Below are positions 1 through 5,552 of a stretch of 5,552 nt of DNA, one piece after another (the first letter of the stretch is position 1; each line of letters opens with the position of its first letter). A program made the translations under genes and the position numbers. Below the pieces are notes generated by a model. That model was not told the DNA's origin. It did no database searches and saw only the letters and a list, made by a program, of their open reading frames with translations. The DNA is from Bacteroidota bacterium (GTDB taxonomy: Bacteria > Bacteroidota > Bacteroidia > Bacteroidales > P3). The stretch is from contig JAUNWC010000121.1 of assembly GCA_030540495.1 (NCBI GenBank), forward strand, positions 1 through 5,552, read 5' to 3'.

Positions 1-266
1 GTGCTTATTATTATACTATAAGCTGGAAATAATGTCTTTTTTACGGCAATCTCTGTAATATGTTGAATTGAGTCAAATAAGATATGTCCATGCAAACGGA
101 TGTCTTCCATACGAAACCAAGGAATAGTTCCATTATTCCAGAAGTTAGGGTTGCTTTTAGACGGCGTGTAACCATTACCAAAGTTAAACAAATCGTCAAG
201 ACGATAAGTTTCCCAGTCTTGCGGTATTTTGCCTATTTCGGTGTCTTTGAATTTTGTTTCTTTCAT
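1..266 (-). CDS. hsdS: Type I restriction-modification specificity subunit HsdS, N-terminal part, cut by window edge
   Basis: Reading the minus strand from the ATG at 266-264 gives 88 complete codons without a stop up to the window edge, so the gene is partial and its 3' end lies outside. The product begins MKETKFKDTEIGKIPQDWE, the usual opening of HsdS proteins (EIGxIPxxWE), followed by a typical start of a first target recognition domain: LDDLFNFGNGYTPSKSNP, FWNNGTIPWFRMEDI (about residues 42-56), then ITEIAVKKTLFPAYSIIIS. HsdS proteins carry two target recognition domains and read the bipartite DNA target for the HsdM and HsdR subunits; only about half of the first domain is visible here. 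It starts 14 bases after the hsdM stop, so both are clearly one operon. No Shine-Dalgarno is visible (AACTTTTTACTGCT before ATG), which is normal for Bacteroidota. Whether the rest is intact, truncated or phase-variable cannot be seen. Confidence 0.9.
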   Translation of the reverse strand, partial: MKETKFKDTEIGKIPQDWETYRLDDLFNFGNGYTPSKSNPNFWNNGTIPWFRMEDIRLHGHILFDSIQHITEIAVKKTLFPAYSIIIS

Positions 267-280
267 AGCAGTAAAAAGTT

Positions 281-2674
281 TTATATTTCAAAGCCCATTT
301 CTTTAAGGTGAGAGATAACTTTGTTTTCGTAAAGAGAGACTTCTTGCTCGGCTTGAGAAAGAGTTTGGTCGTATCTTTTATAAAGAGAAGATATTTCGTT
401 AGTAAGGTTTTGTTCTTGTTTTTGCACTATGTCGGTAAAGGAAGAAGTTATTTCTTTAAGCCACTTATTATCTATAACAACGTCTTTTAATTCGTCTGTA
501 TGTTGTTGCAAGTAGTTGTATTTATCAAAAATATTTTCTACTAACTTCTTTTCTTTTTCTTTGATTAGTTTATTCTGTTTGTCTTTTACGTCTAAAAGTT
601 TTACAAATTCTTTAATAATACTGTTGTCTGTTGTTTTAGCAAGTTTTTTAATCTGTGCATCAGTATATGATTTGTTTTTTTCTTCATTATAAAACACATC
701 TTCGTTGTCTTGTTTTATCTCATTAATTTGAGAGTTTAAGTCTTCCAAATCAAAATAAAGGTTGTCAAGTTCTTGCTTTTCGGTATTGAAGAAAGTACTG
801 CAAAGCACATTGACAGGTAGCAAGTCGCAAGCGATGTCTTTAACTTTTGTGGTTTTGGTTTTTGAGGTTTTGCTTACTTCAAACGTCCAACCGGAATTTT
901 TTATCATATAGCAGTCGTCTCTCATAGTTTCATCCCAATAGTCGCATAACTTTTCATAAATGTCATATTCATCTACAAGCAGGTCTTTACCTTTTAATGT
1001 TTGTATTATGTTTTCGCCTATGGTATGGATAATTGCTTCAACATCTTTTTGTTTGTCGTGCAATAAGAGAAGTTCTTTGGTTGCTTTCTGCCAATTATCA
1101 ATAAGAGAATTGAAAGAGAGGTTTTGTTCTTTATAACTTTCGTCTTCTTGTATTGTTTGAGTAATATCTTGTTTATTAACTATGAGCATTTCGTAATAAT
1201 TGTTGTTGTCTTTTAAAGCAAATAGTTTGTCTTTAAGGGTAAGGCATATTTGCCAAAAATGTTTAAGGTTATCTTCTACATCTTGTTTTGGAATACCTCC
1301 GTGTAAATGGGCATAAATATCTTGTTGTATCTCTGTATCTTTTGGTTCTATGTAGCGGGAAATATTAAGATTGAAATTATTGTCTTCTATTTCTTTATAC
1401 GAAACCATACGAGAGAAATGCGGAATATCTTTCTTTTCATTCCAAACATCGCTTATAAGTTTTATATCTTGAGAACGCAAACGATTTTTTGCTCCGTCTT
1501 TTTTGTAACCGTTTTTAGCGTCAATAAAGAAAATACCTTCTCTTGTGTGTCTGTTGTGTTTGTCTATGATTATTATGCAGGCAGGAATACCGGTGCCATA
1601 GAAAAGATTTTGAGGCAAGCCGACAATTCCTTTTATGTATTTTTGGGTAATGATATATTCTCTTATTCTGCCTTCTGCATTGCCTCTAAACAAAACACCG
1701 TGAGGAAGAATTATTGCACCTTTTCCGTCATTGTCTATGCTTTTGATAACATGCAAAAGAAATGCATAGTCTTCACAAGAAGCAGGTGGTATTCCGTTTT
1801 CAACAGTCCAGCGTCCATATTTGTCGCTTACGTCTTGTTGTCCTTTGAATGCTTGAGAAAAAGGAGGATTGGACACTACGTAATTATAAGTATTTAGTTG
1901 GTCGTCGTTCTTAAATTGTGGGTCAAGTATAGTGTCGCCTTGTTTTATATTTGGAGTTGAAACGCCGTGAATAATCATATTCATCCAGGCAAGACTGACA
2001 GTGTCGGCAACAAATTCTTGTCCATCAATAGAAACATTGTTTGCTTTGGCTTGTGCTTTAGCCCTAAGAAGTAACGAGCCAGAGCCACAAGTTGGGTCAT
2101 ATATTGAAATGCTGTTTCTTGTGTCTTTGTTTATATCTATTAAAAGAGCCATCAAGGTACTGACTTCTGTAGGAGTGAAGAATTGTCCTTTGCTTTTTCC
2201 ACTTTCAGAGGCAAACTTTCGCATAAGAAACTCGTAAGCATCACCTATAAGATCATCATCTGCAGCGTTGTTTTGGCTAAAATCAAGTTCAGGTTTTTGA
2301 AAACAAGCAATAAGGTCGGAAAGAGTTTTTCTCATAGTTTCTTGCTTTCCGAATTTAGTTTCATCGTTGAAATCAACGTTTGAGGAATTAAAAACTTTTT
2401 CATATCCAGTGTTGTTTTCCGAAAGTTTTTGCAGTATCTTGTTTATTTCTTCTCCTATATTGGATTTACCTCTAATGGCGATAATATCATCAAAAGAACA
2501 ACCATCAGGTATTGTTATAAGCATTTCTGCCCCAGATTTCTTTTTGTCGCTTATATATTTTAAGAAAAGAAGTTTAAGAACATAGTCTTTGTATTGCAAA
2601 GGTTCCATACCGCCTCGCAACTTATTGCAAGCATCCCATAAAGAGCTATATATTTCTGATTTCTTTGTTGCCAT
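281..2674 (-). CDS. hsdM: Type I restriction-modification DNA methyltransferase subunit HsdM (adenine-N6), long form
   Basis: The 797-residue product is the modification subunit of a type I restriction-modification system. It transfers a methyl group from S-adenosylmethionine to N6 of adenine at the site chosen by HsdS, protecting self DNA. Visible in order: an N-terminal helical HsdM domain (about 8-150, SSLWDACNKLRGGMEPLQYKDYVLKLLFLKYISD), GQFFTP (163-168), the SAM-binding motif I DPTCGSGSLL (193-202), and the catalytic motif SNPPF (268-272), which together mark a gamma-class N6-adenine methylase. The core ends near NLNISRYIE (436-443). A further ~350 residues follow, rich in K, E, D and N, with AHLHGGIPKQDVE (455-467), YDIYEKLCDYWDETM (570-584) and probable coiled coils (about 630-660 and 690-790). 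E. coli HsdM is about 530 residues; ~800-residue HsdM proteins with this kind of tail are a known subgroup. The ATG start fits the family, with no Shine-Dalgarno (AACAAAAAGCATT before ATG). hsdS follows after 14 bases. Confidence 0.96.
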   Translation of the reverse strand: MATKKSEIYSSLWDACNKLRGGMEPLQYKDYVLKLLFLKYISDKKKSGAEMLITIPDGCSFDDIIAIRGKSNIGEEINKILQKLSENNTGYEKVFNSSNVDFNDETKFGKQETMRKTLSDLIACFQKPELDFSQNNAADDDLIGDAYEFLMRKFASESGKSKGQFFTPTEVSTLMALLIDINKDTRNSISIYDPTCGSGSLLLRAKAQAKANNVSIDGQEFVADTVSLAWMNMIIHGVSTPNIKQGDTILDPQFKNDDQLNTYNYVVSNPPFSQAFKGQQDVSDKYGRWTVENGIPPASCEDYAFLLHVIKSIDNDGKGAIILPHGVLFRGNAEGRIREYIITQKYIKGIVGLPQNLFYGTGIPACIIIIDKHNRHTREGIFFIDAKNGYKKDGAKNRLRSQDIKLISDVWNEKKDIPHFSRMVSYKEIEDNNFNLNISRYIEPKDTEIQQDIYAHLHGGIPKQDVEDNLKHFWQICLTLKDKLFALKDNNNYYEMLIVNKQDITQTIQEDESYKEQNLSFNSLIDNWQKATKELLLLHDKQKDVEAIIHTIGENIIQTLKGKDLLVDEYDIYEKLCDYWDETMRDDCYMIKNSGWTFEVSKTSKTKTTKVKDIACDLLPVNVLCSTFFNTEKQELDNLYFDLEDLNSQINEIKQDNEDVFYNEEKNKSYTDAQIKKLAKTTDNSIIKEFVKLLDVKDKQNKLIKEKEKKLVENIFDKYNYLQQHTDELKDVVIDNKWLKEITSSFTDIVQKQEQNLTNEISSLYKRYDQTLSQAEQEVSLYENKVISHLKEMGFEI

Positions 2675-2728
2675 AATGCTTTTTGTTAAAGTTTTTTTAT
2701 GCTGTTTTATTAGTAGTTATAAAAATAA
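2675..2728 (-). other. Short AT-rich spacer between dnaX and hsdM
   Basis: These 54 bases separate the end of the dnaX long frame (TAA at 2731-2729) from the hsdM ATG. I see no stable hairpin followed by a T run that would end the rpoD-dnaX transcript. I also see no match to the Bacteroidota promoter form TTTG-N19-21-TAnnTTTG reading towards hsdM, here or in the last ~150 bases of dnaX. Two loosely similar stretches (ATGCTTTTTGTTAA at 2676-2689 and ATGCTGTTTTATTA at 2699-2712, plus-strand reading) form an imperfect direct repeat with no clear meaning. Read-through from dnaX into the restriction-modification genes is therefore possible. An unrecognised promoter is equally possible. Confidence 0.5.
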
Positions 2729-3295
2729 TTAGTAAGTAATTTCGGCATCAAAGGCATCTTTGAGTTTTGCTACCGAAGGATTGGCTTTGCTAACCAAAAG
2801 GTATTTATCCATAGGATTGTAGGCAGTGGGGTGAGTATTTTGTTGGGTGTTTTCAAATTCTATTTCTATTTTTACAAACTTGTAGGAAAGTTTGTTTTTT
2901 AGAAATTGAGTAAGTTCCATTTTGTATTTGTTAAGCGTCTGAACATCGGCAGAGGTTTTTACCTTAATATCAACAATAAAATCTTTTTCAGAAGAGATTT
3001 TGGCATGATTTATTGCAAAATACAAATCTACCTTATTAGCATCCTCGCTAAACGAAGTAGCATAGGCGATAAGATTTTTTGTAACCTCGTCTATATTGAA
3101 GGCTCTACCCTCCTCTTCTTGCTTAGGTGTTATTATGGGAGCATCCTCCTTTATGGAATAAACCGACTTTACATTGCCTATTAACTTTGTTAGAACAGGC
3201 TTTTCTTTTGGCAAAGAAGGAGATGATAAAGGAGTGGTTGATTGAGAATTAGTTGGCTCTGAATTAGTCTCTACTTGGGAATTAGATTTTTTTTT
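2729..3295 (-). CDS. dnaX: DnaX C-terminal part in the -1 frame (tau-specific extension reached by slippage at A10)
   Basis: This frame is open from just after a TGA at 3298-3296 to TAA at 2731-2729 and lies -1 relative to the upstream dnaX frame. It reads KKKSNSQVETNSEPTNSQ, then a Ser/Thr/Pro-rich linker, then KEKPVLTKLIGNV and a folded-looking region. It ends YNPMDKYLLVSKANPSVAKL-KDAFDAEITY, which matches the usual end of Bacteroidota DnaX proteins (NPxEKxxxxxxKNPxLxxLxxxFDL). It has no ATG near its beginning; a TTG at 3214 could be called as a start for a 161-residue protein, but that would fall in the middle of the linker, so an independent gene is unlikely. Joined to the zero frame at the A run, it gives a 561-residue tau-like DnaX. 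In E. coli the tau-specific part binds the replicative helicase and the polymerase alpha subunit; here that role is inferred. The reading frame is intact over about 185 codons, which argues against old decay. Confidence 0.85.
   Translation of the reverse strand, partial: KKKSNSQVETNSEPTNSQSTTPLSSPSLPKEKPVLTKLIGNVKSVYSIKEDAPIITPKQEEEGRAFNIDEVTKNLIAYATSFSEDANKVDLYFAINHAKISSEKDFIVDIKVKTSADVQTLNKYKMELTQFLKNKLSYKFVKIEIEFENTQQNTHPTAYNPMDKYLLVSKANPSVAKLKDAFDAEITY
3247..3285 (-). repeat. Three CTAATTC direct repeats just after the dnaX slip site
   Basis: On the minus strand CTAATTC occurs at 3285-3279, 3267-3261 and 3253-3247, spaced by 18 and 14 bases. The last two copies extend to ACTAATTC. In the -1 frame each copy encodes Ser/Thr-Asn-Ser (SNS, TNS, TNS), forming the start of a low-complexity linker. 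The repeats straddle the zero-frame TAG at 3273-3271. They do not fold into a strong hairpin by eye. The simplest reading is a small duplicated linker unit; a role in the frame change is not supported. Confidence 0.6.
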
Positions 3296-3300
3296 TCAGC
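3271..3300 (-). promoter_or_regulatory. Probable frameshift or transcript-slippage site in dnaX: A10 run followed by zero-frame TAG
   Basis: The minus strand reads GCT GAA AAA AAA AAT CTA ATT CCC AAG TAG in the dnaX frame, with ten consecutive A at 3296-3287. The -1 frame has TGA at 3298-3296, directly before the run, and the zero frame stops at 3273-3271. The change of frame must therefore occur within about 25 bases, and the A run is the only obvious slippery sequence there. It contains the heptamers A AAA AAA and A AAA AAT in the right phase for -1 ribosomal slipping. One extra A in the mRNA would have the same effect. No strong downstream stem-loop or upstream Shine-Dalgarno-like stimulator is visible, which favours RNA polymerase slippage over structure-driven ribosomal frameshifting. 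E. coli dnaX (ribosomal) and Thermus dnaX (transcriptional, at an A run) are precedents. A homopolymer miscount in the assembly would look identical. Confidence 0.75.
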
Positions 3301-4413
3301 CGAAGTGATTTTTGTCATCACATTACACATTTTCAAAAGCATCAACTCCACACACAAACGTTTGTTATTGGAAATTCTATACTCTTGAGCCGACTGACTT
3401 GCAAAGTTCAAACATCTAAGCAAAAAAAGATTAGGTGTTCTTTGACTCTGTTCTATATATCTTTCTTGTATAGCGGAAGGCACATCCAAAAGGGCGACTG
3501 TTTGTTTGTCTTTGCTAACCAACAAATCTCTAAAATGGGCTGCCAAGCCTTCCATAAATATATCTCCCTGAAAACCCTTTGCTAATACTTCATCAAACAA
3601 TAATAATGTATTGGTAATATCGCCCGATAAAAGAAAATCTACAAACTTAAAAAAGTAATCATAATCCAATATATTAAGCGAAGAAATAACATCCTTGTAT
3701 GTAAGATTGGCATTGGTGAAAGAGACCATCAAATCAAACATAGACAAAGCATCCCTCAAGGCTCCATCTGATTTGGAGGCTATAATATCTAAGGCAGAGG
3801 TTTCATAAGTTACCCCTTCTTGCTTGGCTATATATTCCAAATGGGCGGATATATCAGCAGAGGTTATTCTGTGGAAATCAAAAATCTGACAACGCGAAAG
3901 AATAGTTGGTAAAATCTTATTTTTTTCTGTTGTTGCCAAAATAAACTTTGCATACTTTGGTGGTTCCTCTAAGGTTTTCAAAAAAGCATTAAAAGCCGCT
4001 TGACTTAGCATATGCACCTCGTCTATTATATAAACTTTGTATTTGCCATTCATTGGAGGAATATTGATTTGTCTAACCAAATCCCTTATATCATCAACCG
4101 AATTGTTTGAAGCAGCGTCTAATTCTATTATATTCAAAGAAGAATTGTTATTAAAACTCTTACAAGATTCACACTCGTTACAAGCCTCCAAATTTTCCTT
4201 TCTATTGGTGCAGTTGATGGTTTTGGCAAGTATACGAGCACAAGTAGTCTTGCCAACTCCTCTTGGACCACAGAACAAAAAAGCCTGTGCCAATTGATTG
4301 GAAGCAATGGCATTTTTTAGAGTAGAGGTAATGTGTTTTTGACCTACAACAGACTCAAACGTAGCAGGACGATACTTCCTTGCTGATACTATATAACTGC
4401 TATTCTCAGCCAC
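3271..4413 (-). CDS. dnaX: DNA polymerase III clamp-loader ATPase DnaX, zero-frame (gamma-like) product
   Basis: The 380-residue zero-frame product holds the complete AAA+ clamp-loader core that loads the sliding clamp onto primed DNA. Visible in order: YIVSARKYRPATFESVVGQ (7-25), Walker A GPRGVGKT (49-56), four zinc-ligand cysteines C68, C78, C81 and C84, Walker B IIDEVHML (129-136), sensor I region ATTEKN (160-165), the SRC arginine-finger motif (173-175), sensor II GALRDALS (217-224), and the helical collar domain III up to about 370. It stops at TAG soon after domain III, so it resembles E. coli gamma (431 residues) rather than tau. The rest of the protein is in the -1 frame downstream. 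The GTG start at 4413-4411 shares its first base with the rpoD stop (TAGTG), with AGGA only two bases before it, so translation is probably coupled to rpoD. All ATPase motifs are intact. Confidence 0.96.
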   Translation of the reverse strand: MAENSSYIVSARKYRPATFESVVGQKHITSTLKNAIASNQLAQAFLFCGPRGVGKTTCARILAKTINCTNRKENLEACNECESCKSFNNNSSLNIIELDAASNNSVDDIRDLVRQINIPPMNGKYKVYIIDEVHMLSQAAFNAFLKTLEEPPKYAKFILATTEKNKILPTILSRCQIFDFHRITSADISAHLEYIAKQEGVTYETSALDIIASKSDGALRDALSMFDLMVSFTNANLTYKDVISSLNILDYDYFFKFVDFLLSGDITNTLLLFDEVLAKGFQGDIFMEGLAAHFRDLLVSKDKQTVALLDVPSAIQERYIEQSQRTPNLFLLRCLNFASQSAQEYRISNNKRLCVELMLLKMCNVMTKITSAEKKNLIPK

Positions 4414-5276
4414 TATCCTAAATATTTGGTTAATTTCCTACTACTATCACTATTGCGCAAACGATTCAAAGCTCTTTCTTTTATCTTTCTTACTCTTTCT
4501 TTGGTAATGTTTTCTTCTGAGGCTATTTCCTCTAAAGTCTTTCCATGAGCAGAACCTATGCCAAAATATTGAACAATTATATTTCTTTCTGAGTCGTTAA
4601 GGGTTTGAAGTATTTCGTTTATATCTTTGTTAAGAGACTCTTGCATTACATTGTCATCTGGGCTTTGAGCATCCTCTGGCTGAAGCATATCTATCAAAAA
4701 AGTATCCTCATCATCAGTCAAAGGAGCATCCACAGAAAGCATTCTATTGCCCGCAACCACAGTTTCGTGTAGTTTGTAATCGGGTATATTCATAGAATCT
4801 GCTATTTCCTCATCAGAAGGCTGTCTCTCGTACATTTGCTCCAACTTGGCTCTTTCTTTCTTTACTTTATTTAGCATACCCACCTGATGCAAAGGAAGTC
4901 TAACCATACGCGACTTATCCGCTATGGCTTGAAGTATGCTCTGACGTATCCACCAAACAGCAAAACTTATAAATTTAAAGCCTCTTGTTTCGTCAAAACG
5001 CTGAGCAGCCTTAATAAGTCCTATATTTCCTTCGTTAATAAGGTCTTGCAAAGAAAGTCCTTGATTTTGATATTGTTTTGCAACAGAAACAACAAATCTA
5101 AGATTACTACGTACCAATTTATCTAACGCTCTTTTGTCTCCCGTCTTAATTTTTTGAGCCAAAACAACTTCTTCTTCTGGTGTTATAAGTTCTTCTTTAC
5201 TAATATCTTGTAGAAATTGATAAAGCGAACTTGTGCTTCTGTTCGTTATGGATTGTGATATTTTTAGTTGTCTCAT
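4413..5276 (-). CDS. rpoD: Primary RNA polymerase sigma factor (sigma-70 family, Bacteroidota RpoD type)
   Basis: The 287-residue product directs RNA polymerase to housekeeping promoters. Like other Bacteroidota primary sigmas it lacks region 1.1 and is short. Visible in order: MRQLKISQSITNR start, region 1.2 (about 16-50, SLYQFLQDISKEELITPEEE), region 2 with LVRSNLRFVVSVAKQY (54-69), DLINEGNIGLIKAAQRFD (78-95) and FKFISFAVWWIRQSI (100-114), region 3 from RLPLHQ (126-131), an acidic linker (185-210), and region 4 with a helix-turn-helix KTLEEIASEENITKERVRKI (246-265) and the C-terminus KLTKYLG. The start is set at the ATG at 5276-5274 because MRQLKI is the family's conserved N-terminus. An upstream ATG at 5300 would add MHKLFCRS and lie in the likely promoter. 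AGGAG stands only one base before the ATG, too close for a normal Shine-Dalgarno. In region 4.2, Lys replaces the Arg and Gln usual in RERVRQI. The stop overlaps the dnaX start by one base. Confidence 0.96.
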   Translation of the reverse strand: MRQLKISQSITNRSTSSLYQFLQDISKEELITPEEEVVLAQKIKTGDKRALDKLVRSNLRFVVSVAKQYQNQGLSLQDLINEGNIGLIKAAQRFDETRGFKFISFAVWWIRQSILQAIADKSRMVRLPLHQVGMLNKVKKERAKLEQMYERQPSDEEIADSMNIPDYKLHETVVAGNRMLSVDAPLTDDEDTFLIDMLQPEDAQSPDDNVMQESLNKDINEILQTLNDSERNIIVQYFGIGSAHGKTLEEIASEENITKERVRKIKERALNRLRNSDSSRKLTKYLG

Positions 5277-5297
5277 ACTCCTGCAAAATAATTTGTG

Positions 5298-5329
5298 CAA
5301 AAATAAACACTTTTATTTACACTTACAAA
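5298..5329 (-). promoter_or_regulatory. Candidate Bacteroidota-type promoter for rpoD-dnaX
   Basis: On the minus strand TTTG (5329-5326) is followed after 20 bases by TATTTTTG (5305-5298), a full match to the Bacteroidota -33/-7 form TTTG-N19-21-TAnnTTTG. Transcription would begin around 5290-5294 and leave a leader of only about 15-18 bases before the ATG at 5276. An overlapping alternative -7 element, TAAATTTG (5333-5326), has only an imperfect TTTA 21 bases upstream. As the primary sigma recognises such promoters, rpoD would be transcribed by its own product. In such AT-rich DNA chance matches are common, so this remains a prediction. Confidence 0.5.
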
Positions 5330-5333
5330 TTTA

Positions 5334-5552
5334 TTTGCTTAAAGTTATTAACCGTAAATTGTGAAATCTTCTTAAATACTAAGAATAAAACATTTAGCAA
5401 AAAGAAGAATTTTATTATAAACTTTTTATTTTGCCAATATTTATAAGATAAAAAAGTGATTTTTTAGCACATATCAAACAAACAAAAATCTAATTCTGAA
5501 TAGTAAAAAAAAAGAAATATTTTTCTTTATAGAGAAAAGTTATTTTAATCCT
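5334..5552. other. AT-rich noncoding region upstream of rpoD
   Basis: This stretch up to the right edge is extremely A/T-rich. I see no coding sequence on either strand, no tRNA or recognisable structured RNA, and no long repeat. It holds A and T runs (for example nine A at 5505-5513) and a weak hairpin near the edge, listed separately. It is most likely the regulatory gap between rpoD and a neighbouring gene beyond the window. Confidence 0.6.
5505..5528 (-). terminator. Possible weak terminator hairpin with T run, reading leftwards
   Basis: AAAGAAA (5511-5517) and TTTCTTT (5522-5528) form a seven-pair inverted repeat around a four-base loop. On the minus strand it is followed by further T to 5505, so the stem runs into a U tract. 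The stem has only one G-C pair and would be weak, and chance is likely in such A/T-rich DNA. If real, it would end a minus-strand gene lying to the right of the window. Confidence 0.2.

Noticed and set aside
84..311. Plus-strand open frame at the left end
   Set aside because: It is antisense to the start of hsdS and the end of hsdM, and the minus strand gives clear HsdS protein motifs.
1307..1897. 196-codon open frame on the plus strand
   Set aside because: It lies wholly antisense to the well-supported hsdM methylase core; its composition (Phe, Tyr, Ile, Val, Cys) is what antisense AT-rich coding DNA produces, and no domain is recognisable.
2729..3214. Independent 161-residue gene starting at TTG 3214
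   Set aside because: The frame is open back to the dnaX A run, the TTG falls inside a Ser/Thr/Pro linker, and the C-terminus matches DnaX, so it is the second part of dnaX.
2729..4413. dnaX as a dead pseudogene
   Set aside because: All ATPase motifs are intact, the only frame break is at a homopolymer, and about 185 codons beyond it stay open and family-like; an essential gene is unlikely to be simply lost. A sequencing error remains possible.
5277..5300. rpoD start extended to the ATG at 5300
   Set aside because: It would add MHKLFCRS before the conserved MRQLKI start and overlap the predicted -7 element.
5521..5538. TTTTCT/AGAAAA inverted repeat near the right edge
   Set aside because: It is an A/T-dominated six-pair repeat, competes with the neighbouring hairpin, and is expected by chance in such sequence.
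1..5552. CRISPR array, tRNA, rRNA, insertion sequence or attachment site
   Set aside because: No regularly spaced long repeats, cloverleaf-like sequence, transposase or terminal inverted repeats were seen on either strand.

Overview
The window is AT-rich (about one third G+C by eye) and all supported genes lie on the minus strand, so the story reads from right to left. The short sigma-70 factor beginning MRQLKIS, lacking region 1.1 and ending in KYLG, is the type of housekeeping RpoD found in Bacteroidota. The DnaX C-terminus ending in YNPMDKYL...NPSVAKLKDAFD, a TTTG-N20-TATTTTTG promoter and weak or absent Shine-Dalgarno sites point the same way. The organism is most likely a Bacteroidota bacterium, probably Bacteroidales-like; the species cannot be told from this window.

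Right end (5277-5552): a very AT-rich noncoding stretch with a probable promoter for the sigma gene close to its start, and a weak A/T hairpin near the edge that may end an upstream gene. Then comes rpoD (5276-4413), whose TAG stop overlaps by one base the GTG start of dnaX (TAGTG). The two genes are almost certainly cotranscribed and probably translationally coupled.

Centre (4413-2729): dnaX, the DNA polymerase III clamp-loader ATPase, is split across two frames. The zero frame encodes a complete AAA+ clamp-loader core and stops after 380 residues. The typical Bacteroidota DnaX C-terminus continues in the -1 frame. The frames exchange within a small window dominated by a run of ten A (3287-3296): the -1 frame is closed by TGA immediately upstream of the run, and the zero frame is closed by TAG 13 bases after it. 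A one-base slip (re-reading one A, or an extra A in the mRNA) gives a 561-residue tau-like protein, while normal reading gives a gamma-like protein. The most interesting possibility is a programmed or tolerated slippage at poly(A) that makes both clamp-loader forms, with the long form depending on the slip, the reverse of E. coli. A homopolymer sequencing error must be excluded.

Left half (2674-1): a type I restriction-modification locus. hsdM encodes a 797-residue adenine-N6 methyltransferase subunit with a long C-terminal helical extension. It is followed after 14 bases by the start of hsdS, the DNA specificity subunit, which runs off the left edge after 88 residues. No hsdR is visible. Only 54 bases separate dnaX from hsdM, with no convincing terminator or promoter, so the defence locus sits directly behind two core housekeeping genes and may share their transcript.
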